NCBI RefSeq assembly: GCF_900112845.1
Contig: NZ_FONG01000032.1
Coordinates: 1-64,000, forward strand
DNA length: 64,000 nt
Origin: Actinacidiphila alni
GTDB lineage: Bacteria > Actinomycetota > Actinomycetes > Streptomycetales > Streptomycetaceae
Direction: 5' to 3'
Shown: piece after piece, positions 41,643-51,012 of the stretch
Numbering within the stretch: the first letter of the stretch is position 1
How the letters are laid out: each line of letters starts with the position of its first letter
Translations under genes and position numbers: made by a program
Notes under the pieces: model-generated
What the model was told of the DNA's origin: nothing
Databases searched by the model: none
Seen by the model: only the letters and a program-made list of their open reading frames with translations

Positions 41643-41723
41643 CCGTCCTGCCCCGTGTTGCCGTCCCCGGATCTGCCGCCCACCGGGGGAAGATCCGGGG
41701 ACGACATCAGGCGGGCAGGACGG
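41643..41723. promoter_or_regulatory. Nested inverted repeats between PfkB and GH4 genes
   Basis: Outer arms CCGTCCTGCCC (41643-41653) and GGGCAGGACGG (41713-41723); inner arms CGTCCCCGGATCT (41662-41674) and AGATCCGGGGACG (41691-41703). Both are perfect. They fill the divergent promoter region and could bind two repressor dimers or form a cruciform. Confidence 0.6.
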
Positions 41724-41734
41724 ACGGAAAAGGT

Positions 41735-43039
41735 ATGCGCCTAACGATTCTGGGCGGCGGTGGGTTCAGGGTGCCGCTGGTGTACCGGGCCCTGGTCGGG
41801 GACGCGACGGTCAGCGAGGTGGTGCTGTACGACACGGACCCGCGCAGGCTGCGCGTGATCATGGCGGTGCTGGGGACCGTGAAGGGCGGCCCGCCCGTCC
41901 GCGCGGCCACGGACCTGCCCGACGCCCTCAGAGAAGCCGACTTCGTCTTCTCGGCGATCCGCGTCGGCGGCACCCCCGCCCGCGTCACGGACGAGAGGAT
42001 CCCGCTGCACGAAGGCGTCCTCGGCCAGGAGACGGTCGGCGCGGGCGGCGTGCTGTACGGCCTGCGCACCCTCCCGGTGGCGATGTCGATCGCCGAGACG
42101 GTCGAGGCGGTGGCGCCGCGCGCATGGGTCATCAACTTCACCAACCCCGCCGGCATGGTGACCGAGGCGATGACCCGCGTCCTCGGCGAACGGGTGATCG
42201 GCATCTGCGACTCACCGGTGGGCCTGGTGCGGCGCGCGGCGCGGGCGGCGGGGGCGGACCCGGACGCGCCGGGGTTCGGCTACGACTACGTGGGCCTGAA
42301 CCACCTGGGCTGGCTGCGCCGGCTGACGGTGGACGGTACGGACCTGCTGCCGGGTCTGCTGGCGGACCCGGCGGCGCTGGGCTCGTTCGAGGAGGGCCGG
42401 CTGTTCGGCCCGACGTGGCTGCAAGCGCTGGGCTCGCTGCCCAACGAGTACCTGCACTACTACTACTTCCGCCGGGAGTCGCTGGCCGCGGTGCGCGCCG
42501 CGGACACCACCCGCGGCGAATTCCTCGACCACCAGCAGTCCGCGTTCTTCGCGGCGGCCGACGCCGCGCCCGGCGACGCGTACGAGTTGTGGGAGCGCAC
42601 GCGGCGGGAGCGCGAGGAGACGTACATGGCGGACAGCCGCGCGGCCTCCGGCGGCTGGCAGCGCGATCCGCACGACCTGGACGGCGGCGGCTACGACCGG
42701 GTGGCGCTGGCGCTGATGCGGGCGATCGCGCGGGACGAGCGGACGACGCTGATCCTCAACGTCCCGAACGGCGGCGCCCTGCCGTTCCTCGATCCGGCGG
42801 CGGTCGTCGAAGTGCCGTGCGCGGTGGGCGCGTTCGGGGCCAGGCCGCTGCCGGTGGCGGCGCCGGACGAGCACCAGGCGGGGCTGATGCTGGCGCTGAA
42901 GGCGGTGGAGCGGGCGGCGATCGAGGCGGCGGCGACCGGTTCGCGGCGGGCGGCGCTGCGGGCGCTAGCACTGCACCCGCTGGTGGACTCCCCCGCCGTG
43001 GCGGCCCGCATCCTGGCGGCGGCACACGCCGGGCGCTGA
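41735..43039 (+). CDS. Family 4 glycosyl hydrolase (6-phospho-beta-glucosidase-like)
   Basis: A 434-residue GH4 enzyme. These use NAD+ and a divalent metal by a redox-elimination mechanism. NAD fold: RLTILGGGGFRVPLVYRAL; metal-binding residues are Cys158 in GICDSP and His190 in GLNHLGW; PNEYLHYYYFRRE carries the family Tyr. The length and order match 6-phospho-beta-glucosidases, but specificity is not firm. Start ATG 41735 follows AAAAGG. It is divergent from the PfkB kinase and the pair suggests disaccharide use. Confidence 0.86.
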   Translation: MRLTILGGGGFRVPLVYRALVGDATVSEVVLYDTDPRRLRVIMAVLGTVKGGPPVRAATDLPDALREADFVFSAIRVGGTPARVTDERIPLHEGVLGQETVGAGGVLYGLRTLPVAMSIAETVEAVAPRAWVINFTNPAGMVTEAMTRVLGERVIGICDSPVGLVRRAARAAGADPDAPGFGYDYVGLNHLGWLRRLTVDGTDLLPGLLADPAALGSFEEGRLFGPTWLQALGSLPNEYLHYYYFRRESLAAVRAADTTRGEFLDHQQSAFFAAADAAPGDAYELWERTRREREETYMADSRAASGGWQRDPHDLDGGGYDRVALALMRAIARDERTTLILNVPNGGALPFLDPAAVVEVPCAVGAFGARPLPVAAPDEHQAGLMLALKAVERAAIEAAATGSRRAALRALALHPLVDSPAVAARILAAAHAGR

Positions 43040-43219
43040 CGGGGACCCGAACGGATTTCCGGCGCGATTCCGGCCACTCCAACGCCCTGAACTCGGGGTT
43101 CATCCAACGGAAACGCCGCCCGCACCAGCGATTGCCGCCACGCGCGTAGACCTCCCTTGACCTGCCAGGATCGGCGGGTCTAGGTTCGCCGCACCAACAA
43201 GCGTTGAAGGAGCACCGCC

Positions 43220-44026
43220 ATGCCCCGAACCCGACTCTCCGGCCGCACCCGCGTGTTGGCCGTCACCGTGGCCGCCGCCGCGCTGGGCGCGACCTGCTAC
43301 GGAGCCGGTGTCGCCGGCGCCCACGACTCCGTGCCGCGCAGCGACAAGCAGATCCCCAACCTCACCGATGTGGTGAGCGAGATCAAGGCGTACTACGGCG
43401 ACACCGTCGACGCCTCCGGCGAGCACTTCCCGTCGGCGACCGGCAACTACGCCAAGCAGGTCGCGGGCATCGAGGCCAAGGCCACGGCGTACCTGGAGCG
43501 CGAGGTACGGCACGAGGGGCACGGCCACGGCGGTCACGCGGCGAAGCCGGCGATCGTGCTGGACGTCGACGACACCAGCGTCAACACGTACAACTACGAG
43601 CTGGAGGTGGGCTTCAACTACACGCCCGCCACCAACTCCGCGTACATCGCCAACAAGAACATGCAGGCCGTCTTCGGCATGCAGACCCTCACCAACTGGG
43701 CGGCCGACCACGGCATCACCGTCTTCTGGATCACCGGCCGCCCGGAGGCCCAGCGCGCCGACACCGTCCGCAATCTCGCCGCCGTCGGCTACAAGCCCGC
43801 CGCCGACACCGACCATCTCTACCTGAAGAACGCGGCGAACCCGCCCGCGTACCTGCCGTGCGGCGCGACCTGTACGACCATCGAGTACAAGTCCGGCACC
43901 CGCAAGCACATCGAGTCGCTCGGCTACAACATCGTCGCCAACTTCGGCGACCAGTACAGCGACCTGACCGGCGGCTACGCCGACAAGACCTTCAAGCTGC
44001 CGAACCCGATGTACTTCCTGCCGTAA
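43220..44026 (+). CDS. Secreted HAD-family acid phosphatase
   Basis: A 268-residue exported HAD class B acid phosphatase. Signal peptide residues 1-34 end in AGVAGA. The HAD motif I is VLDVDDTSVNTYNYE with nucleophile Asp and the general-acid Asp, motif II ITGRP and motif III FGDQYSDL. A His-rich linker (RHEGHGHGGHAAK) is a feature of actinobacterial members. Two Cys residues in PCGATC may form a disulphide. ATG 43220 has GAAGGAG upstream. No PhoP box is obvious. Confidence 0.88.
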   Translation: MPRTRLSGRTRVLAVTVAAAALGATCYGAGVAGAHDSVPRSDKQIPNLTDVVSEIKAYYGDTVDASGEHFPSATGNYAKQVAGIEAKATAYLEREVRHEGHGHGGHAAKPAIVLDVDDTSVNTYNYELEVGFNYTPATNSAYIANKNMQAVFGMQTLTNWAADHGITVFWITGRPEAQRADTVRNLAAVGYKPAADTDHLYLKNAANPPAYLPCGATCTTIEYKSGTRKHIESLGYNIVANFGDQYSDLTGGYADKTFKLPNPMYFLP

Positions 44027-44075
44027 GAGCCGGCAACGGCCGGCACCGGCCGAGCAGAGGCCGGTGAGAAGCCGG

Positions 44076-45080
44076 TCAGCCGACGTCGTACGCCTCGACC
44101 TCCGCGAGCAACCGCGCCCGGCGCGGCTCGTCGTGGTCGAGGAAGGCGGCGAGGAACGAATTGCGGGCCAGGGTGCGCTCGTCCTCCCCGGTGAGCGGGA
44201 GGGCGGCGCGCACCGCCGCGAAGTTGTCGTCCGCGTAGCCGCCGAAGTAGGCGGGGTCGTCGGAGTTGACGGTGACCCGCAGGCCCTCGGCGAGCATCCG
44301 GGGCAGCGGGTGCGCGGCCAGCGAACTCACGCAGCGCAGCCGGACGTTGGACAGCGGGCACACCGTCAGCGGCACCTGCTCGCGGACCAGCCGGGCCACC
44401 AGCTCCGGGTCCTCCAGGGAGCGGATGCCGTGGTCGATCCGCTCCACGCCCAGCACGTCCAGCGCCTCCCGGACGTACGCGGGCGGCCCCTCCTCACCGG
44501 CGTGCGCGACCCTGCGCAGCCCGGCCGCCGCGGCCCGCTCGTACACCTCGCGGAATGCCGCCGGCGGGTGCCCGACCTCCGCGGAGTCCAGGCCGATCCC
44601 GGTGATCACCCCGAAGTACGGCCGCGCCGCCTCGAAGGTCTCCAGCGCCGATTCCGCGGGCTCGTCCCGCAGGAAGCACATGATCAGCCCGCCGCTGATC
44701 CCGTGCCTGCCGCCCTCCTTCTCCAGTGCCCCGGCGAGCCCGTCGATCACCGTCCCGATCGGCACCCCGCGGGCTGTGTGCGCCTGCGGGTCGAAGAAGA
44801 TCTCCGCGTGCCGCACGCCCTGTTCCGCGGCCCGTTCCAGATAGGCGGCCATCAGGTCGGCGAAGTCCCGCTCGGTCCGCAGCACGGCCATCAGCGCGTA
44901 GTACAGGTCGAGGAAGGACTGGAGGTCGGTGAAGGAGTACGCCTGCCGCAGCGCCTGTGTCGTCGGGTACGGCAGCGCGATCCCGTTGCGCGCGGCGAGC
45001 GTGAACGCCAGCTCGGGTTCGAGCGTCCCCTCGATGTGCAGATGCAGTTCGGCCTTGGGGAGGGGGGACGTGCGCGGCAT
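44076..45080 (-). CDS. Adenine deaminase (adenosine deaminase-like fold)
   Basis: A 334-residue purine deaminase. The metal ligands are His13 and His15 in ELHLHIEGTLEPELAF, His in VAHAGEEGPP, and Asp in VTVNSDDPAYFGGY. The IEGTLEPE motif and FFDPQAHTARGVPI set it in the Aah1-type group, whose members deaminate adenine rather than adenosine. So adenine to hypoxanthine is the likely reaction. It lies 57 bases after RNase Z on the same strand. Confidence 0.88.
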   Translation of the reverse strand: MPRTSPLPKAELHLHIEGTLEPELAFTLAARNGIALPYPTTQALRQAYSFTDLQSFLDLYYALMAVLRTERDFADLMAAYLERAAEQGVRHAEIFFDPQAHTARGVPIGTVIDGLAGALEKEGGRHGISGGLIMCFLRDEPAESALETFEAARPYFGVITGIGLDSAEVGHPPAAFREVYERAAAAGLRRVAHAGEEGPPAYVREALDVLGVERIDHGIRSLEDPELVARLVREQVPLTVCPLSNVRLRCVSSLAAHPLPRMLAEGLRVTVNSDDPAYFGGYADDNFAAVRAALPLTGEDERTLARNSFLAAFLDHDEPRRARLLAEVEAYDVG

Positions 45081-45137
45081 GACGGTGGTCGCTTTCGTGG
45101 TGCGGGTGGTTCGTACGGTCCGAGGCGCGTGGCGGGC

Positions 45138-46043
45138 TCAGGTGCGGCGCGGGACCGGGACGCGGATCAGGTCGTGGGCGATGGTCAGTTCGCCGTCGTA
45201 GCCGGCGGCGCGGGCCTGCTCGGCGAAGGCGGCGGGGTCGGGGTAGCGCTGCGAGAAGTGGGTGAGGACGAGGTGGCGGACCCCGGCGTCGCGGGCGACG
45301 GCCGCGGCCTGGCCCGCGGTGAGGTGGCCGTGGTCGGCGGCGAGGGAGGCGTCCGCGTCGAGGAAGGTGGACTCGATGACGAGCAGGTCGCAGCCCTCTG
45401 CGAGCGCCGGGACGGCGTCGCAGAGCCGGGTGTCCATGACGAAGGCGAAGCGCTGACCGCGGCGCGGCACGCTGACCTCGTCGAGGGTGACGCCGTTCAG
45501 CGTGCCCTCGCGGCGCAGCCGGGCGATGTCGGGGCCGGTGATGCCGGCGGCGGCGAGCTTGTCGGGGAGCATGCGGCGGCCGTCGGGCTCGGTGAGGCGG
45601 TAGCCGTAGGAGTCGACGGGGTGCGAAAGCGCCCGGGCCTCCAGGGTGAAGGCGGGGGTCGCGGCGAGCACGCCGTCCGCGGTGACCGGCTCCGGGCGCA
45701 GGTCGGCGGCCTCGTGGTAGGCGGTGGCGTAGCGGAGGCGGTCGAAGAAGTGCCGGCCGCTCGCCGGGAAGTGGACGGTCACCGGGTGCGGGACGCGGTC
45801 GAGGCTGATCCGCTGGAGGACGCCCGCCAGCCCCAGCGAGTGGTCGCCGTGGAAGTGCGTGACGCAGATCCGGGTGAGGTCGTGGGCGGCGACCCCGGCG
45901 TGCAGCATCTGCCGCTGGGTGCCCTCGCCGGGGTCGAAGAGGATCGCCTCGCGGTCCCAGCGCAGGACGTAGCCGTTGTGGTTGCGGTGCCGGGTCGGCA
46001 CCTGGCTGGCGGTGCCGAGGACGACCAGTTCGCGTACCGACAA
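45138..46043 (-). CDS. rnz: Ribonuclease Z
   Basis: A 301-residue MBL-fold endonuclease that matures tRNA 3' ends. Zinc motif [12 protein letters not shown] (residues 60-70) and the late [29 protein letters not shown] with a His motif are characteristic. Start is TTG at 46043, preceded by GAGG at 9 bases; there is no in-frame ATG nearby. It starts 10 bases after the HIT gene stop, so HIT-rnz form an operon. Confidence 0.92.
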   Translation of the reverse strand: MSVRELVVLGTASQVPTRHRNHNGYVLRWDREAILFDPGEGTQRQMLHAGVAAHDLTRICVTHFHGDHSLGLAGVLQRISLDRVPHPVTVHFPASGRHFFDRLRYATAYHEAADLRPEPVTADGVLAATPAFTLEARALSHPVDSYGYRLTEPDGRRMLPDKLAAAGITGPDIARLRREGTLNGVTLDEVSVPRRGQRFAFVMDTRLCDAVPALAEGCDLLVIESTFLDADASLAADHGHLTAGQAAAVARDAGVRHLVLTHFSQRYPDPAAFAEQARAAGYDGELTIAHDLIRVPVPRRT

Positions 46044-46053
46044 CGGCCGGGCC

Positions 46054-46410
46054 TCAGACCAGCCGCTGGAGGTCGCGCCCGCCGAGGACGTGGGCGTGCG
46101 CGTGGAAGACCGTCTGCCCGGCGCCGGGACCGGTGTTGAAGACGATCCGGTAGCCCGTGCCGTCGACCTTCTCCTGCGCCGCGACCTCGCCGGCCTCGCG
46201 CAGCACGTCGGCGGCGGCGCCGGGGTCGGCCGCCGCGAGGGAGGCGGCGTCGGGGTGGTGCACCCGGGGGATCACGAGCACATGCGTCGGCGCCTGCGGG
46301 CTGATGTCGCGGAAGGCGACGGTGGTCTCGGTCTCCCGGACGATCGTCGCGGGGATCTCCCCCGCCACGATCTTGCAGAACAGGCAGTCGGGCTGCGGCT
46401 CTCCCGCCAT
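46054..46410 (-). CDS. HIT-domain (HINT-type) purine nucleotide hydrolase
   Basis: A 118-residue histidine-triad protein. [17 protein letters not shown] is the family start and [11 protein letters not shown] carries the catalytic His triad. HINT proteins split aminoacyl- or amino-adenylates; the true substrate in bacteria is unclear. ATG 46410 has GAGGGGG 10 bases upstream. The Cys pair at residues 8-11 may bind zinc as in some HINT proteins. Confidence 0.9.
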   Translation of the reverse strand: MAGEPQPDCLFCKIVAGEIPATIVRETETTVAFRDISPQAPTHVLVIPRVHHPDAASLAAADPGAAADVLREAGEVAAQEKVDGTGYRIVFNTGPGAGQTVFHAHAHVLGGRDLQRLV

Positions 46411-46539
46411 GGCGGCGGCCCCCTCTCGTACGGATACGGTGCCCGTGCATCGTATCGGCCGCCGGGCGGCGCCCCGGCCGCGCGCCACCGTGCCGGGGCG
46501 CCGCGTGTCCCACGGCCGGGACACCGTACGACGCCCGCC

Positions 46540-47040
46540 TCAGTCCCAGCCGTGCAGCGTCACGCCCCGCCCGCCCGACAGGTACGAGCGCAGTGCCGCG
46601 TCCGTGGACGGCACGAATTGCGCGGGCAGTTCGCCGACCGGCACCCACTCCACCCGCGCGTGCTTGCCCGGCTCGCGGTTCTCCGGCTCGCCCTGCCACG
46701 CGCGCGTGCCGAACACCACCCACAGGAATCCGTCGGGCGACTCCACGCCCCACGCGCCGTGGATCACATGCGCCAGCTCCAGCGTCGCCGGGTCGACGGT
46801 GAGGCCGGTCTCCTCGTACAGCTCGCGCACCGCCGTGGCGGTGACCGGCTCGCCCGGGTCGCTCTTGCCGCCGGGCAGGTCCCACAGCCCCTGCCCGAAC
46901 TTGGCGTGCTCGCCGCGCTGGATGAGCACGACCCGGTCGGTGTCCGGGTCGTGCACGATCACGGCGGCGACGAGCAGCGTCATCGACTCCACGGCGGGCG
47001 GCAGGGCCGACGTACGGGCCCGCGCGGGCCGGGGCGTCAT
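46540..47040 (-). CDS. NUDIX hydrolase
   Basis: A 166-residue NUDIX protein. The Nudix box is GGKSDPGEPVTATAVRELYEETGL (residues 72-95) and has all of the G-x5-E-x7-REUxEExGU residues. Substrate unknown; a MutT-like 8-oxo-dGTP or nucleoside diphosphate hydrolase is possible. ATG 47040 has GGAG 7 bases upstream and overlaps the stop of the tricorn gene by 4 bases, so it is translated from the tricorn mRNA. ATG 46983 (MTLLVAAVIV) is a shorter alternative. Confidence 0.9.
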   Translation of the reverse strand: MTPRPARARTSALPPAVESMTLLVAAVIVHDPDTDRVVLIQRGEHAKFGQGLWDLPGGKSDPGEPVTATAVRELYEETGLTVDPATLELAHVIHGAWGVESPDGFLWVVFGTRAWQGEPENREPGKHARVEWVPVGELPAQFVPSTDAALRSYLSGGRGVTLHGWD

Positions 47041-50000
47041 CCGTTCTCCGGTCGGTGCGGCAGCTCCGGCAGATCCGGCGGTGTCTTCGCGGGCCGCTCC
47101 GCCAGCGCCGCGAGCGCCAGCTCCACCGCCTTGTCGAGCTGCGGGTCGCGGGCCGCCGCCCAGTCCTGCGGTGTCTGGAGCACCTCGACGTCCGGGTCGA
47201 CGCCGTGGTTCTCCACGTCCCAGCCGAAACCCTCCAGCCAGAAGGCGTACTTGGGCTGGGTGACGCCCGTGCCGTCGACCAGCCGGTAGCGGCTGTCGAT
47301 GCCGATGACCCCGCCCCAGGTGCGGGTGCCGACGACCGGGCCGATGCCCAGGGCGCGGATCGCCGCGTTGACGATGTCGCCGTCGGAGCCGGAGAACTCG
47401 TTGGCGACGGCGACGACAGGACCGCGCGGCGCGTCCATCGGATAGCTGAACGGCCGGCCGTCCCGCCACACGTCCCAGCCGATCACCCGCCGGGCCAGCT
47501 TCTCGATGACGAGCTGCGACGTATGGCCGCCGCGGTTCTCCCGGACGTCCACGACCAGGCCCTCGCGGGCGACCTCCACGCGCAGGTCGCGGTGGAGCTG
47601 CGCCCAGCCGCTGCCGACCATGTCGGGCACGTGCAGATAGCCGAGCCGGCCGCCGGACGCGCGGTGCACACGGTCCCGCCGGCCGGCCACCCAGTCGTGG
47701 TAGCGCAGCGCCTCCTCGTCGGCGAGCGGCACGGCCACCACCTGGCGTACGGGGCCGCCCGCCCCGGGTGCGACGGTCAGTTCGACGGGCTTGCCCGCGG
47801 TGCCGACCAGCAGCGGTCCCGGCCCGGTGACCGGGTCGACGGGCCGGCCGTCGACCGCGAGCAGCGTGTCACCGGCGCGGACGGCGACACCGGGCGCGGC
47901 CAGCGGGGAGCGGGCGTCGGGGTCGGAGGACTCGCCGGGCAGCACCCGGTCGATCCGCCAACTCCCTTCGTCGGTACGGGAGATGTCCGCGCCGAGCAGG
48001 CCCTGCCGGTGCAGCGGGTCGGTGTGGCCGCCGGACGGGATGACATAGGCGTGCGAGGTGCCCAGCTCGCCGTGCAGCTCCCACAGCACGTCGATCAGGT
48101 CGTCATGGGTGGCGATCCGGTCGAGCAGCGGCCGGTAGCGCGCGGCGGCGGCCGGCCAGTCGGTGCCGCCCATGTCGGCCCGCCAGAAATTGTCGCGCAT
48201 CAGGCGGTGCGTCTCGTCGAACATCTGCCGCCACTCGTCCTGCGGGCGGACGGTGACGCGGACCCGGGACAGGTCGACGGCGACCGAGCCGCCGTGCTCG
48301 TCGTCGGCGTCGGACTTGCTGTCGGCGGGCGTGACCCGCAGCCGTGAACCGGTGCGCAGCAGCACCTTGCTGCCGTCGCCGGTGACCGCGAAGCCGTCGG
48401 CGTCGTCGGCGATCTCCTCGGTCCGCAGCTGCGCCAGGTCGTAGCGCTCCAGCACGGTGCGCGGCGGTTCGGCCTCCGGGGTGGCCAGGGCCGAGCCGAG
48501 GGTGCCGGTCAGCGGGTGCCGCAGCCACAGCACACCGCCCTTGGCGGCGCGCAGCCCCGAGTAGTGCCCGGCCTCGACGGGGAAGGGCACGATCCGGTCG
48601 GCGAGGCCCTCGGTGTCGACCCGGGTGACGGGGGTGCGCGGCCGGTCGTCCTTGCCGCCCTCGCCGGCCGGTTCCTTCGCGGCGCCGCCGTCCTGCTCCT
48701 CGCCCGCGCCCGCGGTACGTCCTTCCGCCTCGTCGTCGGCCGCGTCGTAGGGGCGGCCGTGCCGCTGCGGGCCGAAGGGCGACGGGGTGGTCGCGGCCAA
48801 CGTGATCAGGTACGGGCGGCAGGCGTTGGGGAAGGACAGGTCGAAGACGTGCGCGTCGTAGACCGGGTCGAAGGCGCGCTCGGACAGGAACGCCAGATGG
48901 CGGCCGTCGGCGGTGAAGGCGGGCGCGGAGTCCTGGAAGCGCAGCGGTGTCGCGTCGGTCACCGTCAGGTCGGCGGTGGCGGCGAGTTTCAGCTGCCGCA
49001 GCCCGCCGGGGCCCGGGTGCGACCAGGCCAGCCACGCCGAGTCGGGCGAGAAGGCGAGCCCGGAGGCGTCGCCCGCGTCGCCGGCGATCACCTCGCGGAC
49101 CTCGCCGGTCTGGACCGCGACAAGCAGCACCCGGCCGTCGTGCGAGGCGACGGCGACGTGGTGGCCGTCCGGCGACACCTCCATGCGCAGCACCCGGCCG
49201 AGGCGTCCGGCGGCGAGCCGGCGCGGCGCGGTGCCGGCGGGCAGGCCGGCGGCCGGGGCGACGTCGAGGGCGTCCTCGCCGTCCGCGTCGGTCACCCACA
49301 CCACCTGCTGGTCGCCGTCGGCGCCGCCCTGGCCGAAGACCCGCGGCAGCCGGGTGCGGACGCCCGGCTCCGCGGACAGCGCCCGCGCGGGGCCGCCGCG
49401 GTGGGTGAGCCAGTGGGTGGTGCCGCGGATCTCCAGGGCGCTGCCGCGGCCGGTGTGGTCGGGGCGGGCGTCGCCGAGGTGGTGCGCGGCCCTGACCGGG
49501 TACGGGCGCAGGTCGGCGCGCTGGCCGCCGAGCCGCACCTCGACCGGGTACGGCCGCGCGGCGGGGTCGGTGAGGTCGTCCAGCAGGTGGAGCCGGCCGC
49601 CCGCGGTGAACGCGACGCGGCGGCCGTCGGTGGCGGCCTGCCGGGCGTAGAAGCCGTCGACGCCGTTCGCGGGGGTGTGCCGGCGCAGGTCGGTGCCGTC
49701 GGGCAGGCTCGAATAGAGCGCTCCGGCGCCCTCGTGGTCGGAAAGGAAGGCGATCCGGTCGCCGGCCCACATCGGGCACTCGATGTTGCCGTCGAGGTCC
49801 GCGTGCAGCCGCTCGAAGCCGCCGTCGCCGGCCGCGTCGATCCACAGCTTGCCCGCGGTGCCGCCCCGGTAGTGCTTCCAGTACGCGGCCTCGCGGCTCA
49901 TCGTCGCCGACTGGAGCAGCACCGCGCCGCCGGGCCCGTACGCCACGTCGCCGACCGGGCCGTACGGCAGGGTCCGAGCGGGGCCGCCGTCCAGCGGCAC

Positions 50001-50456
50001 CTCGCGCGCCCAACTGCGGCGCAGCGTCGCCTCTCCGGCCGTGCTGATCACCACCAGGCCGCCGTCGGGGGTCCAGGTCCGCACCGCGGTGCGGGCGCTG
50101 CCCCAGTACGTGAGGCGCCGGGCCTGGCCGCCGTCCAGCGGGGCGACCTGCACCTCGGGGGCGCCGTCCAGGGTCGAGGTCCACGCCACCCAGGCGCCGT
50201 CCGGCGACACCCGGGGGCGGCCGACCGGCACATTGTCCGCGCTGACCCGCCAGGCGCGCCCGCCGTCCAGCGGTGCCACCCACACGTCGTCCTCGGCGGT
50301 GAACGCGATCGTGTCGCCGTGCGGATGCGGGTGCCGCAGATACGAGGGCTGCGGGGCGCCGGGGCCCCTGCCCCCGCTCCGGTCGCCGGCGCGGTCGCCT
50401 TCGCGGTCTGTGTCCCGGTCTCTGTCCTGGTCCTGGCCTCGGCCTTGGTCGCTCAC
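47037..50456 (-). CDS. Tricorn-type protease (S41 family)
   Basis: A 1139-residue cytosolic protease. The first 45 residues are an Asp/Arg/Gly-rich tail; then come beta-propeller repeats (TWTPDGGLVV, FSPDSAWLAWSHP) over about residues 45-700, a PDZ domain (residues 870-930) and the S41 C-terminal core with ENRGGHTSQLVIEKLARR and VANEFSGSDGDIVNAA, where the Ser is the nucleophile. In actinobacteria it degrades oligopeptides that leave the proteasome. GTG 50456 is the start. Downstream it is coupled to NUDIX. Confidence 0.9.
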   Translation of the reverse strand: MSDQGRGQDQDRDRDTDREGDRAGDRSGGRGPGAPQPSYLRHPHPHGDTIAFTAEDDVWVAPLDGGRAWRVSADNVPVGRPRVSPDGAWVAWTSTLDGAPEVQVAPLDGGQARRLTYWGSARTAVRTWTPDGGLVVISTAGEATLRRSWAREVPLDGGPARTLPYGPVGDVAYGPGGAVLLQSATMSREAAYWKHYRGGTAGKLWIDAAGDGGFERLHADLDGNIECPMWAGDRIAFLSDHEGAGALYSSLPDGTDLRRHTPANGVDGFYARQAATDGRRVAFTAGGRLHLLDDLTDPAARPYPVEVRLGGQRADLRPYPVRAAHHLGDARPDHTGRGSALEIRGTTHWLTHRGGPARALSAEPGVRTRLPRVFGQGGADGDQQVVWVTDADGEDALDVAPAAGLPAGTAPRRLAAGRLGRVLRMEVSPDGHHVAVASHDGRVLLVAVQTGEVREVIAGDAGDASGLAFSPDSAWLAWSHPGPGGLRQLKLAATADLTVTDATPLRFQDSAPAFTADGRHLAFLSERAFDPVYDAHVFDLSFPNACRPYLITLAATTPSPFGPQRHGRPYDAADDEAEGRTAGAGEEQDGGAAKEPAGEGGKDDRPRTPVTRVDTEGLADRIVPFPVEAGHYSGLRAAKGGVLWLRHPLTGTLGSALATPEAEPPRTVLERYDLAQLRTEEIADDADGFAVTGDGSKVLLRTGSRLRVTPADSKSDADDEHGGSVAVDLSRVRVTVRPQDEWRQMFDETHRLMRDNFWRADMGGTDWPAAAARYRPLLDRIATHDDLIDVLWELHGELGTSHAYVIPSGGHTDPLHRQGLLGADISRTDEGSWRIDRVLPGESSDPDARSPLAAPGVAVRAGDTLLAVDGRPVDPVTGPGPLLVGTAGKPVELTVAPGAGGPVRQVVAVPLADEEALRYHDWVAGRRDRVHRASGGRLGYLHVPDMVGSGWAQLHRDLRVEVAREGLVVDVRENRGGHTSQLVIEKLARRVIGWDVWRDGRPFSYPMDAPRGPVVAVANEFSGSDGDIVNAAIRALGIGPVVGTRTWGGVIGIDSRYRLVDGTGVTQPKYAFWLEGFGWDVENHGVDPDVEVLQTPQDWAAARDPQLDKAVELALAALAERPAKTPPDLPELPHRPENG

Positions 50457-50478
50457 TGGGCCACCATAACGACGGCGA

Positions 50479-50850
50479 TCATGTCTTCGCCGAGCAGTTG
50501 CCCAGACCCCGTACGTCGAAGACGGTCTTCTTGCCGACGACGGCCGTCAGATGGCCCTGTACGCACTTGTCGTCCAACTGCTTGGTGACGATGCCCGTCA
50601 CGGAGATCTTGCCGTTGTCCTCGGTGCGCCCGAGGCAGTCGACCTTGTCCTGCGTCTTTCCGGTGCTCGCGCTGCACGACAGCCAACTCACCTTGACGCC
50701 GTCCTGTTTGAGGGCGTGCGTCGCCAACTGGTCGGTGGTGGCGGACACCGCGCTCGCGCCGAGGCCGTCCGCCGGGTCGCACGCGGTGACGGTCAGCACG
50801 GCGGCGGCGCCCAGTACGGCGCCCGCGCCCCATTTCCCCATTCGTCCCAT
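50479..50850 (-). CDS. Putative lipoprotein, unknown function
   Basis: A 123-residue protein. The N-terminal lipoprotein signal ends at LTVTAC (Cys24), followed by a short linker and a beta-rich domain with four Cys residues that could form disulphides (WLSCSAS, VDCLGR, KCVQGH, GNCSAKT). This resembles DUF4333-type lipoproteins of actinobacteria, but the match is weak. ATG 50850 has GCGGAG upstream; ATG 50841 is an alternative. It is a single gene upstream of the tricorn gene. Confidence 0.7.
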   Translation of the reverse strand: MGRMGKWGAGAVLGAAAVLTVTACDPADGLGASAVSATTDQLATHALKQDGVKVSWLSCSASTGKTQDKVDCLGRTEDNGKISVTGIVTKQLDDKCVQGHLTAVVGKKTVFDVRGLGNCSAKT

Positions 50851-50912
50851 ACCTCCACGCTCCGCCTCCCGGCCGCCGCCGTAAATCCCCCAGAGGCAGG
50901 ACAGATCCCCTA

Positions 50913-51012
50913 CGGGGCACGGGAGTTCTGTTCCGGGCCGGGAACTTCCCTCGCGGGCCCGGGATTTCCGCTGCGGGCCGCGGATTCCCCTTGCGGGCCC
51001 GGGGGTTCAGCC
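50913..51012. repeat. Degenerate 20-bp tandem repeat
   Basis: Five units of exactly 20 bases (50913, 50933, 50953, 50973, 50993). The core reads GCGGGCCCGGGATTTCCSCT with changes. It lies between the lipoprotein gene and the end of rsmE, and the last unit covers the rsmE stop at 51007. Confidence 0.7.

Noticed and set aside
43040-43219. A PhoP box before the HAD phosphatase
   Set aside because: Only one GTTCA-like unit (near 43100) is present; a real site needs at least two direct repeats at 11-base spacing.
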